From a virus, in the IMG/VR virus record IMGVR_UViG_3300035670_000676, positions 1 through 36,938 of that record: a stretch of DNA of 36,938 nt; one strand, 5' to 3'. The notes beneath the pieces were generated by a model, which was given only the letters and a program-made list of their open reading frames with translations, was not told the DNA's origin and did not search any database. A program made the position numbers and the translations under genes. How positions within the stretch are numbered: position 1 is the first letter of the stretch; each line of letters begins with the position of its first letter. Shown here piece after piece: positions 7,231-15,354 of the stretch.

Positions 7231-8407
7231 AACGATCCCTCTCACTAAGAAAATCAGAAACACGCGCTGTCCATGTCAGATGGTCAACGCGACAGGAATA
7301 AATCTTATAAGAAATGTTTTCCCTCAAATCCATCAAGCGCTCAACGCACTGATGGATTTGCTTTTCAAATGACTCGTCACCTTGACCGTGTTCATAATTT
7401 GCAACCGATGGATTGACACTCTCTTCATTCAAATTGCTCATGACGGGTCGATTCATCATGAGCGCTGTACACATGCGATCATGTGGCGATGAATCCCAAT
7501 TCGCATCAAAGTTAACTAAGCCGGCATAATGTTGGACCATCACGCCAAGCGCTGCATGGGGTTGCTGTCCCACATAACGCCAATTGTCCACCTCGCCAAA
7601 ATGTTCAAACCAACCAGTTCCTGCAATATCAACGGGCTTGCCTTTGAGCGCTGACATCACACGCAATCTTCGATGGCGTTTCATCGCCGCATCCAACTTG
7701 CAATAAGCATCAAGCAACAATGGCTCTTCGAGCAATCGTTGATATTCATCATTGATGTTCATTACATGGCTAAGAACGTTCCAATGGCTTTCGCTAAAAC
7801 TTTTCTCTGGGTAAAACAATTCAACGTCATCTTTGAGATCAATCGTTTGGCGAACCTCGGCCACGGTTTCTTTGAGCGTGTCTTTGATCGTTGCAAGCTC
7901 ATTGCCAACACCGCCAAACACCAACAAGCGATCAGGAAACATGGGTTCTTCTTGAATCGGTGGCGCTGCAAACGCTCCAAATCCCATGCCTGGCGCTTTG
8001 ATGTCCATGTAAATCGGCGTGACTTCATCAGCAAACACGATGTTCAGCGCACCCTTTTCGCGTGACTTTTTGATGTACGCTTTGACTTCAGGCACGCGAT
8101 TCAAATCGTTATGAAATGAATCAATGACGTAATACGTCACGCGCTTGCCCATGTCTGCTGCCGCTTCCCAAAGGTAAACATCACCCAACTTCACCTTAAG
8201 CGGCAATGCGCCAACAATGAAAAGCTCATCAATGCTCAATAAAGTTCCTATACCGGCAAATTGCCGGTCTAAATCTTGATTGATATTGACAATGTGTGGC
8301 TCAAATCCGCAAGCCGCAAAACCCACTGCGATTTGGCGAGCAAAGTTTTCTGTTACTCCTGTCGGATGCGCGTTTGTCATCACAACAATGCGTCTTGTCG
8401 TTTTCAT
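7223..8407 (-). CDS. GT-B-like glycosyltransferase
   Basis: This encodes 394 residues. The N-terminal part alternates strands and helices as in Rossmann folds (RRIVVMTNAHPTGVTENFA). The region at about 255-330 resembles the nucleotide-sugar-binding domain of group 1 or CgeB-like glycosyltransferases. It has GKPVDIAGTGWF, then WRYVGQQPHAALGVMVQHY, then a stretch with CTALMMNRPVMSN, in the place where these enzymes have the conserved acidic and loop residues. The catalytic residue cannot be named with confidence. It is coupled by ATGA to the GT-A-like gene upstream and belongs to the four-gene sugar cassette. Confidence 0.65.
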   Translation of the reverse strand: MKTTRRIVVMTNAHPTGVTENFARQIAVGFAACGFEPHIVNINQDLDRQFAGIGTLLSIDELFIVGALPLKVKLGDVYLWEAAADMGKRVTYYVIDSFHNDLNRVPEVKAYIKKSREKGALNIVFADEVTPIYMDIKAPGMGFGAFAAPPIQEEPMFPDRLLVFGGVGNELATIKDTLKETVAEVRQTIDLKDDVELFYPEKSFSESHWNVLSHVMNINDEYQRLLEEPLLLDAYCKLDAAMKRHRRLRVMSALKGKPVDIAGTGWFEHFGEVDNWRYVGQQPHAALGVMVQHYAGLVNFDANWDSSPHDRMCTALMMNRPVMSNLNEESVNPSVANYEHGQGDESFEKQIHQCVERLMDLRENISYKIYSCRVDHLTWTARVSDFLSERDRCE

Positions 8408-9054
8408 GCGCCCACCCTAAACCATTGCTTTGCGTAATGTGGTCTGTTCTCCACAATCCATGGCGCTGCATCGCCAACCAGTTGCTTGACATCCGTTCCA
8501 ACGGTTTGCGATCCAGCGTGATGAACATACGCGCGCGACACGAAATGCTTGTAACCTTTTTCTCGCAAGTCAGCGCAAATCACATCATCGCTAAACCAAT
8601 TGATCGGCGGGAAACGGCACTCGGCAAACGCTTTAGCTGATAAGTAAGCAAAGATCGGGCTGATCACGTCCACGGGTTTGATGGCGTCTTCACTCTTCCA
8701 ACGGCACATCTCAATACCGTCACCCTCGTTGCGCGGCACTCGGATGTTTTGTGGCGGTCTAACGAAATCACTTCTTGCCGCCACGAAACCAAGATTCTTG
8801 CAAACCTTTTTCAGTGCCTGAACGTCATCGAGTATTAACGCCATCGTTGTTGGAGTCAGCACGATGTCATCGTTGGCGACAATAAACCCTTCATCGTCAC
8901 CAGCAAATGCGTCAATCGCTGCGTTGTAGTCATCGCCAAAGTTCCCATGGGCGCCATGGAAGATGCAGATCTGTACGCCTTTGGCGTAATGAAAAACGCT
9001 GCTTTTCATAACGTGAAGTGACTGACTTCCTGTTGTTGAAACAATGATCTTCAT
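8404..9054 (-). CDS. GT-A-like glycosyltransferase
   Basis: This encodes 216 residues beginning at the ATG at 9054. That ATG overlaps the upstream stop as ATGA and gives an N-terminal strand MKIIVSTTG. The short acidic motif VANDDIVL at 59-66 sits where GT-A enzymes hold the DXD metal site. FSDDVICADL at 154-163 matches the acidic catalytic-base region of GT2-like enzymes, and VHHAGSQT follows at 177. It is shorter than typical GT2 enzymes, so it may be a minimal catalytic domain. It is probably soluble, with no membrane segment. Confidence 0.65.
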   Translation of the reverse strand: MKIIVSTTGSQSLHVMKSSVFHYAKGVQICIFHGAHGNFGDDYNAAIDAFAGDDEGFIVANDDIVLTPTTMALILDDVQALKKVCKNLGFVAARSDFVRPPQNIRVPRNEGDGIEMCRWKSEDAIKPVDVISPIFAYLSAKAFAECRFPPINWFSDDVICADLREKGYKHFVSRAYVHHAGSQTVGTDVKQLVGDAAPWIVENRPHYAKQWFRVGA

Positions 9055-9269
9055 GCTGGCCAATGCCCAATGCGTCGCAAGCAATCAATGGCGCGTCTGC
9101 GTACCACGGCATCTTGAAAACGCCCGTATTGCTCCAAACCTTTGAGCGTTTCAATGCAATCGTTCAAATCTTCAAGCGCATGTGAATACTTGCTCTCAAG
9201 ATCACTAACCGTCTTAGCGCGTTTCTTTGGCGCTTCGGGCTGTTGATCGTCAATCGTGAATTCATCCAT
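9051..9269 (-). CDS. Small helical protein within the sugar cassette
   Basis: This encodes 72 residues starting at the ATG at 9269, with AAGGAA upstream. The first 20 residues are acidic and then basic. The remainder (LESKYSHALEDLNDCIETL, then LEQYGRFQDAVVRRRAIDCL) is likely a two-helix bundle. It overlaps the methyltransferase gene by eight bases and the GT-A-like gene by four. The function is unknown. Its fixed place between enzymes suggests a partner or regulator rather than an unrelated insert. Confidence 0.6.
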   Translation of the reverse strand: MDEFTIDDQQPEAPKKRAKTVSDLESKYSHALEDLNDCIETLKGLEQYGRFQDAVVRRRAIDCLRRIGHWPA

Positions 9270-10470
9270 AAAGCGGTTCCTTATAAGTTTGTGGAAACGG
9301 GGTAACAACTGAATCATAATCTTCAAAGTTGCGCAGCATTTGCAACTTTCGTATGAGTTCCGCCTTGAAATTCCATGCGCCAATGATGAATAAACACTTC
9401 TCGCGCAACTGCGCCACGTTGCTTAAGGCAATGATTTGTTGCGTTGAGTTCGGCAGAAACTTGCCAATCTTCATGGGCGATTCATCCACAATGACGTGAG
9501 GATCATCATTAACGGCTTGCATCAACGTCACGGCTTTGGCGGCACACCCAACCATCACCACGATATAGCCATCACGCTTGGCCTGCTTAATGATTGAGCG
9601 CATGGATTGAATATTGCGCGTCACGGCATCCGTGAAACGCGCACCGTCAGCAAATGAATAACGCTTGATGCTTCCTACGTTCCAGCGACCTTCCTCGAAA
9701 CGCTCTGGATCTGGATAAGCATCGCGCTTGCATACCGCGGCAAGCATTGATCCGCCATGCACACTAACGCATTGCGTCCACGCCACACGCATGTTGGCGT
9801 GCGAGCAGGCAATGTTGAATGAAGTGATGGTGAAGAAGGAAAAGTGCTCGTGATAAATCGTGTCATATTCGCCGTTCTCTAGCATGTGCATTTGGCTTAC
9901 TTGAATGAACGCCACACCATCATCTTCAAGCGCATCATGGATGCCTTTTAAGAAGTCAATCGGCTTATCGTTGTGCGCCAACACGTTCATGGCGATGATC
10001 ACGCCGTACTTTTGATTACCTGTGTCGAATGGCCAATAGTCTTGCGTGACATACACACCTTTGGCGGCTGACTGCGCTACCAGGTTCTTGGCAGGCTCTA
10101 CGCCTTCGACGTACTTGCAACCTCGGTCTTTAAGTTTTCTTAATAACGTTCCATCATTCGATGCTATCTCTAAGATAGCTTGATCTTCATAGTGACGCGC
10201 CACGTTGCTAGCGAACCAATCAAAGTATTCGTTAAGCGTGTTGCTCGTGCCGCTGACGTACAAGTATTTGTCAAATAGCGCTTTGGCGTCGTAAGCAACT
10301 TTCTGCATAACGTGCGTACAGTCTTTGCACATTTGCGCTGCCAACTGCGCGCATTGAATGAATGTGTTCGGGTGGTCTTGCAAAGCATTTGCCGGTGGTT
10401 GATCGCCAAGGTCAAAGATGGTTTTCATATCGCGTGACTGGCAGACAAGGCATTCAGTAATTCGTTTCAT
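9262..10470 (-). CDS. Zinc-binding C-methyltransferase of the NDP-sugar type
   Basis: This encodes 402 residues. N-terminal zinc-binding cysteines are at C7, C10, C48 and C51. A class I SAM-binding motif ILEIASNDGTLL lies at 99-110, followed by GVIIAMNVLAH at 156-166. The motif YHEHFSFFT at 206-214 is the signature His-Glu-His region of the family that C-methylates NDP-keto-deoxysugars. The C-terminal third is the extra Rossmann-like domain usual for these proteins. Domain order and length match the roughly 400-residue family. The ATG at 10470 gives this N-terminus; further upstream the frame lies inside the epimerase gene. The nearby SDR and glycosyltransferases support a sugar substrate. 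Confidence 0.85.
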   Translation of the reverse strand: MKRITECLVCQSRDMKTIFDLGDQPPANALQDHPNTFIQCAQLAAQMCKDCTHVMQKVAYDAKALFDKYLYVSGTSNTLNEYFDWFASNVARHYEDQAILEIASNDGTLLRKLKDRGCKYVEGVEPAKNLVAQSAAKGVYVTQDYWPFDTGNQKYGVIIAMNVLAHNDKPIDFLKGIHDALEDDGVAFIQVSQMHMLENGEYDTIYHEHFSFFTITSFNIACSHANMRVAWTQCVSVHGGSMLAAVCKRDAYPDPERFEEGRWNVGSIKRYSFADGARFTDAVTRNIQSMRSIIKQAKRDGYIVVMVGCAAKAVTLMQAVNDDPHVIVDESPMKIGKFLPNSTQQIIALSNVAQLREKCLFIIGAWNFKAELIRKLQMLRNFEDYDSVVTPFPQTYKEPLYG

Positions 10471-11257
10471 AGGCTCGTTTGAAGTGTTCGCATCGCTCTG
10501 CAAGTGAGAACAACTGCGGAATTGTCGGGAGCGAGAACGAATAAGTGCCATCATCCTCGCCAAATGCCACTGGGACTTTGTGAGCATGTGCAACCTCATG
10601 GGCAAGCTCGCCAATGGTGAGCGAATAAGAAGCAACGGGAATTAATCCCTGCACCTGATCGTCATCCATGATTTCTAAGATGCGATCCGCCAAATCATCA
10701 TGGAATAAGATGCTTCGCATGGCGCTTGGATTCGTAACGCGCACAACGCCTTGTTCTATCGCTGAACGGTTCATCGCGTTGAAAATCAAATGCCATCGCA
10801 TCTTTGGCGACCAACCGCTGACCGTTCCCATGCGCAAGCCAACAACGCGCTTTCCCATATACTTAGCCACCAAGTCGAATGACAACTTGGAAGCGTCATA
10901 AGCGTTTTCGCGCTGCTCATCAGCAATCACACTTGGCGATGTGTCGCGTTTTGACAACAACGAACCTGTTGAAGCGTAGATCAAGCGAGTGTGCGGTTTG
11001 ATGCGCTCAAGAAGACTTAGTGGAAACACAACGTTCTCTGCGATGGCGCGCGACGGTTCCATCTTGGCGTCAGCAACGTTTGACGTGCCGGCGAAGAACA
11101 AGATTTCATCAAACGCTGCAAGCACTGACGTTTGCATGTCCAAGTAATCCATGCCCGTCTTCAGATCGCACGCAACAACATTCACTTCGCCGGCAATGTT
11201 GGCAACTAACTGACTGCCAACATAACCTTCCGACCCAATAACTAAAACGCGCTTCAT
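10454..11257 (-). CDS. NAD-dependent epimerase/dehydratase (extended SDR)
   Basis: This encodes 267 residues. The Rossmann motif GSEGYVG is at 8-14, and the SDR active site YDASK is at 120-124 with S96 and T97 before it. It is shorter than full nucleotide-sugar epimerases (about 310-340), with a reduced C-terminal substrate domain. The likely reaction is oxidation, epimerisation or dehydration of an NDP-sugar, with NAD bound at the N-terminus. It is the first gene of the cassette and overlaps the C-methyltransferase by 17 bases, so the two probably act in sequence. Confidence 0.88.
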   Translation of the reverse strand: MKRVLVIGSEGYVGSQLVANIAGEVNVVACDLKTGMDYLDMQTSVLAAFDEILFFAGTSNVADAKMEPSRAIAENVVFPLSLLERIKPHTRLIYASTGSLLSKRDTSPSVIADEQRENAYDASKLSFDLVAKYMGKRVVGLRMGTVSGWSPKMRWHLIFNAMNRSAIEQGVVRVTNPSAMRSILFHDDLADRILEIMDDDQVQGLIPVASYSLTIGELAHEVAHAHKVPVAFGEDDGTYSFSLPTIPQLFSLAERCEHFKRAYETNY

Positions 11258-11445
11258 CGAATCTTATCAAGCGTTGCCAGCGCTGCACGCTTCACTTCAT
11301 CGCTGATGGCGTAACCATAGTCATCAGGACTCGTTAGGTGGCCAATGAATTGACGCGCAACGCGCAACTTGTTATCCGATTCAGCCGCCAATTGGCGTGT
11401 GTATCGCAACAACTCTTTTAGGTTTTCAATCTCTTGTGTGCTCAT
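11254..11445 (-). CDS. Small helical unknown protein
   Basis: This encodes 63 residues from the ATG at 11445, inside the last codons of the RuvC-like gene (20 bases shared). It is charged and mostly helical (STQEIENLKELLRYTRQLA), with no cysteine or membrane segment. It is coupled by ATGA to the epimerase gene. No function can be assigned. The first in-frame ATG at 11466 would lengthen the overlap without gain. Confidence 0.6.
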   Translation of the reverse strand: MSTQEIENLKELLRYTRQLAAESDNKLRVARQFIGHLTSPDDYGYAISDEVKRAALATLDKIR

Positions 11446-11920
11446 CCATAACCCCATAAAGACCAATCAAAGCGGCATCAGCGCGCCCATCATCCTTTTT
11501 GCGCGAGAACGCCGACGCGTGTTGTGGAAACATTTGTTGCGCTAATGCCCTTGCGCCATCCTTGCCGCCTGTAAGGCGCACCTTGCGCTGCCAGGTTAGC
11601 GGCTGCACAAAGTGATAAGGAATCTGCAAAGATGCAAGCACGCCCTCGATGTTTCCAAGCGACCTTCCAAAACTAAACATCGAAACGACACCTTGGCCAG
11701 GCATGGCGGACACTTGTTCAATGTAAGCAGTTACATCATGCTCAATCGTTAGTGCCGCCAAATGTGTGTGTAGCTCGTGTGGCGACACAAAGTTTTTGAC
11801 CGCCTTTCCAACTTGGCGCTGTACCAATGGCATGTCAATCACATCAACAAGTTTTTTACCGTCCAGCGTGGCAATGCCACCGCTGATACCAGGGTCAATA
11901 CCAACAATGAGTTTTTTCAT
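11426..11920 (-). CDS. RuvC-like Holliday junction resolvase
   Basis: This encodes 164 residues. The RNase H-like fold is shown by GIDPGISGG (D9), an acidic residue after a strand in AYIEQV (E68), and the C-terminal KKDDGRADAALIG with D143/D144 and D148, the usual metal-binding set. Phages use such enzymes to clear branched DNA before packaging. It is the first gene after a strong terminator, so a promoter is expected. The best candidate upstream is TGGACA at 11952-11957 with a weak GATAAG 16 bases on. This leaves almost no leader, so I do not call it. Confidence 0.9.
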   Translation of the reverse strand: MKKLIVGIDPGISGGIATLDGKKLVDVIDMPLVQRQVGKAVKNFVSPHELHTHLAALTIEHDVTAYIEQVSAMPGQGVVSMFSFGRSLGNIEGVLASLQIPYHFVQPLTWQRKVRLTGGKDGARALAQQMFPQHASAFSRKKDDGRADAALIGLYGVMDEHTRD

Positions 11921-11976
11921 AACTTTCCACTTATCACCTTAAAACGGAAAGTGTCCATCTTTTTCCGACGAACGGC

Positions 11977-12003
11977 AAAAAAAAGACCCGCAAGCGGCGG
12001 GTC
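11977..12003 (-). terminator. Rho-independent terminator ending the virion operon
   Basis: On the minus strand GACCCGC and GCGGGTC (11997-12003 and 11985-11991) form a seven-base stem with a five-base loop, followed by eight Ts (11977-11984). It lies 30 bases after the stop of the last internal virion-type gene and separates late genes from the RuvC-led early genes. Confidence 0.93.
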
Positions 12004-12032
12004 GAATAACCAACAGGAGGGAGTTCCGGTTT

Positions 12033-13907
12033 CTACTCTACACCAATACCAAGGTATGGCGCAAGACCAATTTCACGCGCTTTTCTGCGCAATTGCGTTG
12101 CAACGGGCTTGATGCTCATCGTGGTGGCTTTCTGCATCATTTGAGCCGCCAACTTTGGATCAAGCATGGCTTCAACCATCAAGCGTGAAATTTGCTCATC
12201 AGGTAGTTTGTAAAGAAAATCAAGTGGACGCGCCAGCGTGCGAAGCGTTGTGTTGGACGCCAACGCGTCAGAGAAAACAGCGCCAATCAAGTTGGCGGTT
12301 GAAAAGTTTTTGAATGTATCGCTTCCAGGTCTTTGCGCCACTGCTGATGTGATGGATGCTGAACGATCAAGATCGCGCATCAAATCGTCAACTTGCCTTG
12401 CCTGTGACTCTGAGAGCGTCTTGTTAAGCTCTTCTGCGCGTGATCTTAACTGTTGGCGTAACTTGGCCTGGCTGAATATATCCATGCCTGTCGTTGCATC
12501 TGGAGCCGCCATAGTTGAGCGCGCTTTAACTTCTTGCAACACACGCATTTGGTCAATGGGCCTACTCATCTTTGAGTATTGCGACAAGTAATCCTTAAAT
12601 CCTGGCGATGCTGACTCAAGCACATCATCCAAAACATCACGCACTGCAATCAATTCGCGTGACGCCAAACGCAAGCCAGGGTCAGACTTTTCAAGCGCAC
12701 CTGATATGGCGTCATTAATGTCCTTGCGGACGTTGTAAATGCGCTCTGGCGTATCGCCAGCGTTCTCAATGCGTCCGCGTAACCACGTCATGGCTTTTTC
12801 AACGGGTTGGCGATTACCTGTTGCGCCAGACAGTACATTCTCAACGGCAGCAGTGATGGGTGTCGTTGCAACGGGTCCAAATTCGTTCAGTGATTTGGCG
12901 AATGCCGCTTCACGCATGGGAGCTGTAACCGCTGAACGTTTGGCTTCCGCCGCGGCGATTGCCTCCGGCCCGCCGCCAGATAAACGGTTTAGCAACTGCA
13001 TTCTTGCTGCATTGCTTTCCGATATGCGTTGACCAATTAAGTTTTGGACATCAAGCGTTTTTGCTAATGGGTTTTGCAGCGCCATCAAGCCAGGGTCCAT
13101 GGACGCTTCAGCAGTCATGGGGCGTGAGCCAGGCACATACTCTTGTGCACGCAATAGCGCTTGTTGTGCGCGCTCAGGATTCGTGGCGGAACGTTGCAAC
13201 ACTTGACCGGCAATCACTTCTCTACCTTCTTGCGTGAATGGCGATACAACCTGCCTTGCACGCTGCGCAACGTTTCTTCCAACGATTGGCGCTGTACCTG
13301 GTGCAACGGAACCAATAACGCCAAGACCGAGTTGCGCCAAAGGTCCAAGCCCTTCTTCGCGCCCTAGACTGGCGGCAGTGGCGCCTGTGCCAGCGGCAAT
13401 GGCTTGCGTTCGCGGATCTGTTGCAAGCGTCCTTAATACTTCTCTTAAAACGGGTGATGTCACGGCTTGCGATGCCAAGCGAGCGCCACCGGCAAGCGCG
13501 CCTGTGCCAGTAAGTGCTTGCGCAACGTCTTGCGATATGCGCTCTTGCGGCGTTTCTGCCTCCGGCAGTCCTGCCGCTGTAAGCAATCCTTGAAGTGATT
13601 GCGATGGCGGCGTGGCAATTTGGCGCCCTGCCGCTGCATTCATTAACGCCACCAAAGGATCTGCAAACATGGTTGGCAGTGATGCGGCACCCGTGATGGC
13701 GGCTCTTGCTGTAAGTCCTAACTGCCTTCCAATGCCGCCAGCCGATGGTGGTGATACTTGTTGCGCTTGCCTAGATTGCTGAAGTGCTTGTTGTACTGGA
13801 GAGCGATCAACGATTATTTGGCGAATGGCCTTTTCAATGTCTTGATTGGCCATGTCATCAGGAAAATCAACCGATCCAATGTTTGGTATTTCAACGGTTT
13901 TTGCCAT
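12033..13907 (-). CDS. Large internal or ejection-type virion protein
   Basis: This encodes 624 residues from the ATG at 13907, with GGTGGAG upstream. The N-terminus MAKTVEIPNIGSVDFPDD is a short motif I recognise from the starts of many phage virion proteins of the internal or ejection class. The rest is Ala- and Gln-rich and largely helical, with hydrophobic stretches near residues 75-110 and 165-210 that could insert into membranes during DNA ejection. Its place at the end of the late operon, after the tail genes and next to another Gln/Ala-rich large protein, is where short-tailed phages keep ejection proteins. There is no catalytic motif. Confidence 0.6.
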   Translation of the reverse strand: MAKTVEIPNIGSVDFPDDMANQDIEKAIRQIIVDRSPVQQALQQSRQAQQVSPPSAGGIGRQLGLTARAAITGAASLPTMFADPLVALMNAAAGRQIATPPSQSLQGLLTAAGLPEAETPQERISQDVAQALTGTGALAGGARLASQAVTSPVLREVLRTLATDPRTQAIAAGTGATAASLGREEGLGPLAQLGLGVIGSVAPGTAPIVGRNVAQRARQVVSPFTQEGREVIAGQVLQRSATNPERAQQALLRAQEYVPGSRPMTAEASMDPGLMALQNPLAKTLDVQNLIGQRISESNAARMQLLNRLSGGGPEAIAAAEAKRSAVTAPMREAAFAKSLNEFGPVATTPITAAVENVLSGATGNRQPVEKAMTWLRGRIENAGDTPERIYNVRKDINDAISGALEKSDPGLRLASRELIAVRDVLDDVLESASPGFKDYLSQYSKMSRPIDQMRVLQEVKARSTMAAPDATTGMDIFSQAKLRQQLRSRAEELNKTLSESQARQVDDLMRDLDRSASITSAVAQRPGSDTFKNFSTANLIGAVFSDALASNTTLRTLARPLDFLYKLPDEQISRLMVEAMLDPKLAAQMMQKATTMSIKPVATQLRRKAREIGLAPYLGIGVE

Positions 13908-13909
13908 GA

Positions 13910-15352
13910 TCAATACTCCACCAAACGCCCGTTCTCCCACTTATAGCGCTTTCCTGATGACGGTGGCGCTTGTGGCGGAACGGCTTGAACCTGTGACATA
14001 GCATTGCCAGCGGATGTTTTCATGGCGTTAATTGCAATCTGTCTTGAGCGTGACTTTTGAGCAATCACTTCTGGCGAATCACCGATTTGCGGGAAATAAG
14101 TTTTTATTTCACGCGCCATCTCTTCATCGCCAATCACGGCGCCTGATTCCTTACGAAGTTTTGAGCGCACCCAGTCTTCTTGCGCCTGGCGCACTTGTTG
14201 CTGCGCTGGCGTCATCAATGATCGCTCTGCAACGCCACCAACAAGCGGAATTGCGCCAACCGCGGTTGCAATAGTTCCTGCGCGCTGCGCTTGCGATGGC
14301 GCTTGGCCGATAATGCTTTCGGCTTCAATCATGCGGCTTGCGTAACCAGCAGCGTTCAACTGTCCTTCAGTGGGTTTTGTTCCGCCGCCCTTGACAACTT
14401 CTCCAGTTGGCGTTGTAACGGGTAGCGCTGCCCCACCAGGCGTAACAGGTACATACTGCAAACCTTGATCTGTTTCTTTGATCTGATAATTACCGCGGTT
14501 AAATTCTTGCTGGCGAAGACCAAGTCCTGCGCGCTCAAGGCCAACGCGTTGATTTTCAAGTCTAACGCGCTCTTCTTCAAACCCAAGTCGTTTAAGGTCA
14601 GCAGGTCCAATGGCTTTGGGTATCCGCTGAACAATGGTTCCTGTGCCTTTATCCATGATCAAGATTTCCGCGCCTGTATCAACTTGCGTTTGATCTGGAT
14701 TTGGCTTGACGTCAAGAACGCGAATGTTGCCGCGCTCACTCACAATGTAAGTTGAAGGTTGGCCGCCAATAATGCCAGACTGTGGCGCTCCAAACTTTTC
14801 TTCGGCTAGCTTGGCGGCATACTCCACGCCCTTTTCATAAGGCATTGAAGCAATCAAAGCGCGTTGCTCTTTTGTTAGATTCGCAAAAGGTTGTTGCGCC
14901 ATCGCTGATTCTTGCGCCGCTGCCGCGGCTTGCGTTGGTCCGCCACCCTGTGCAAGCGCTTGTTGACCAGCGGCAAATTGTTGCGCCTGTGTTGGACCTT
15001 GGATAGCTTGGCGGAATGCTTGCTCTTGTTGCTGGTTGCGCTGCATTTGTTGAAACTGCGCACCAAGAATCTGTTGTTGCAACGCTTGCTGTCTTGCCTG
15101 TTGCAACCCTTCAGCGGCAGTGCCGCCACGCGCTAACGAAGATCCAATATTTGCAAGCGTCATCCAGCGTTGGCGCATACGCTCTTCTTCATCCATTGCT
15201 GGCGTGGGCAATCCTGGTATCGTTGAAATGCGATCAAGTCCAGCGCCAAAACGTTGCAGGACATTTGGCGATGCACCTTGCATAGGTGATTCTGGCGAAT
15301 TCGGCAGCGTGCTATACGATGGTCCGCCAAAAAGAAAGTCTAAAAGCGCCAT
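13910..15352 (-). CDS. Gln/Ala-rich internal virion-type protein
   Basis: This encodes 480 residues. Residues about 80-165 are strongly Gln/Ala-rich (LQQARQQALQQQILGAQFQQ) and probably form long helices or coiled coil. A middle beta-like part with ILIMDKGTGTIVQRIPK follows, then a charged helical stretch. The C-terminus ends KRYKWENGRLVEY, a tail motif typical of phage structural proteins of this kind. It is an inferred ejection or core protein, since it sits next to the 624-residue gene with a two-base gap. No enzymatic motif is visible. Confidence 0.6.
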   Translation of the reverse strand: MALLDFLFGGPSYSTLPNSPESPMQGASPNVLQRFGAGLDRISTIPGLPTPAMDEEERMRQRWMTLANIGSSLARGGTAAEGLQQARQQALQQQILGAQFQQMQRNQQQEQAFRQAIQGPTQAQQFAAGQQALAQGGGPTQAAAAAQESAMAQQPFANLTKEQRALIASMPYEKGVEYAAKLAEEKFGAPQSGIIGGQPSTYIVSERGNIRVLDVKPNPDQTQVDTGAEILIMDKGTGTIVQRIPKAIGPADLKRLGFEEERVRLENQRVGLERAGLGLRQQEFNRGNYQIKETDQGLQYVPVTPGGAALPVTTPTGEVVKGGGTKPTEGQLNAAGYASRMIEAESIIGQAPSQAQRAGTIATAVGAIPLVGGVAERSLMTPAQQQVRQAQEDWVRSKLRKESGAVIGDEEMAREIKTYFPQIGDSPEVIAQKSRSRQIAINAMKTSAGNAMSQVQAVPPQAPPSSGKRYKWENGRLVEY

Positions 15353-15354
15353 AT

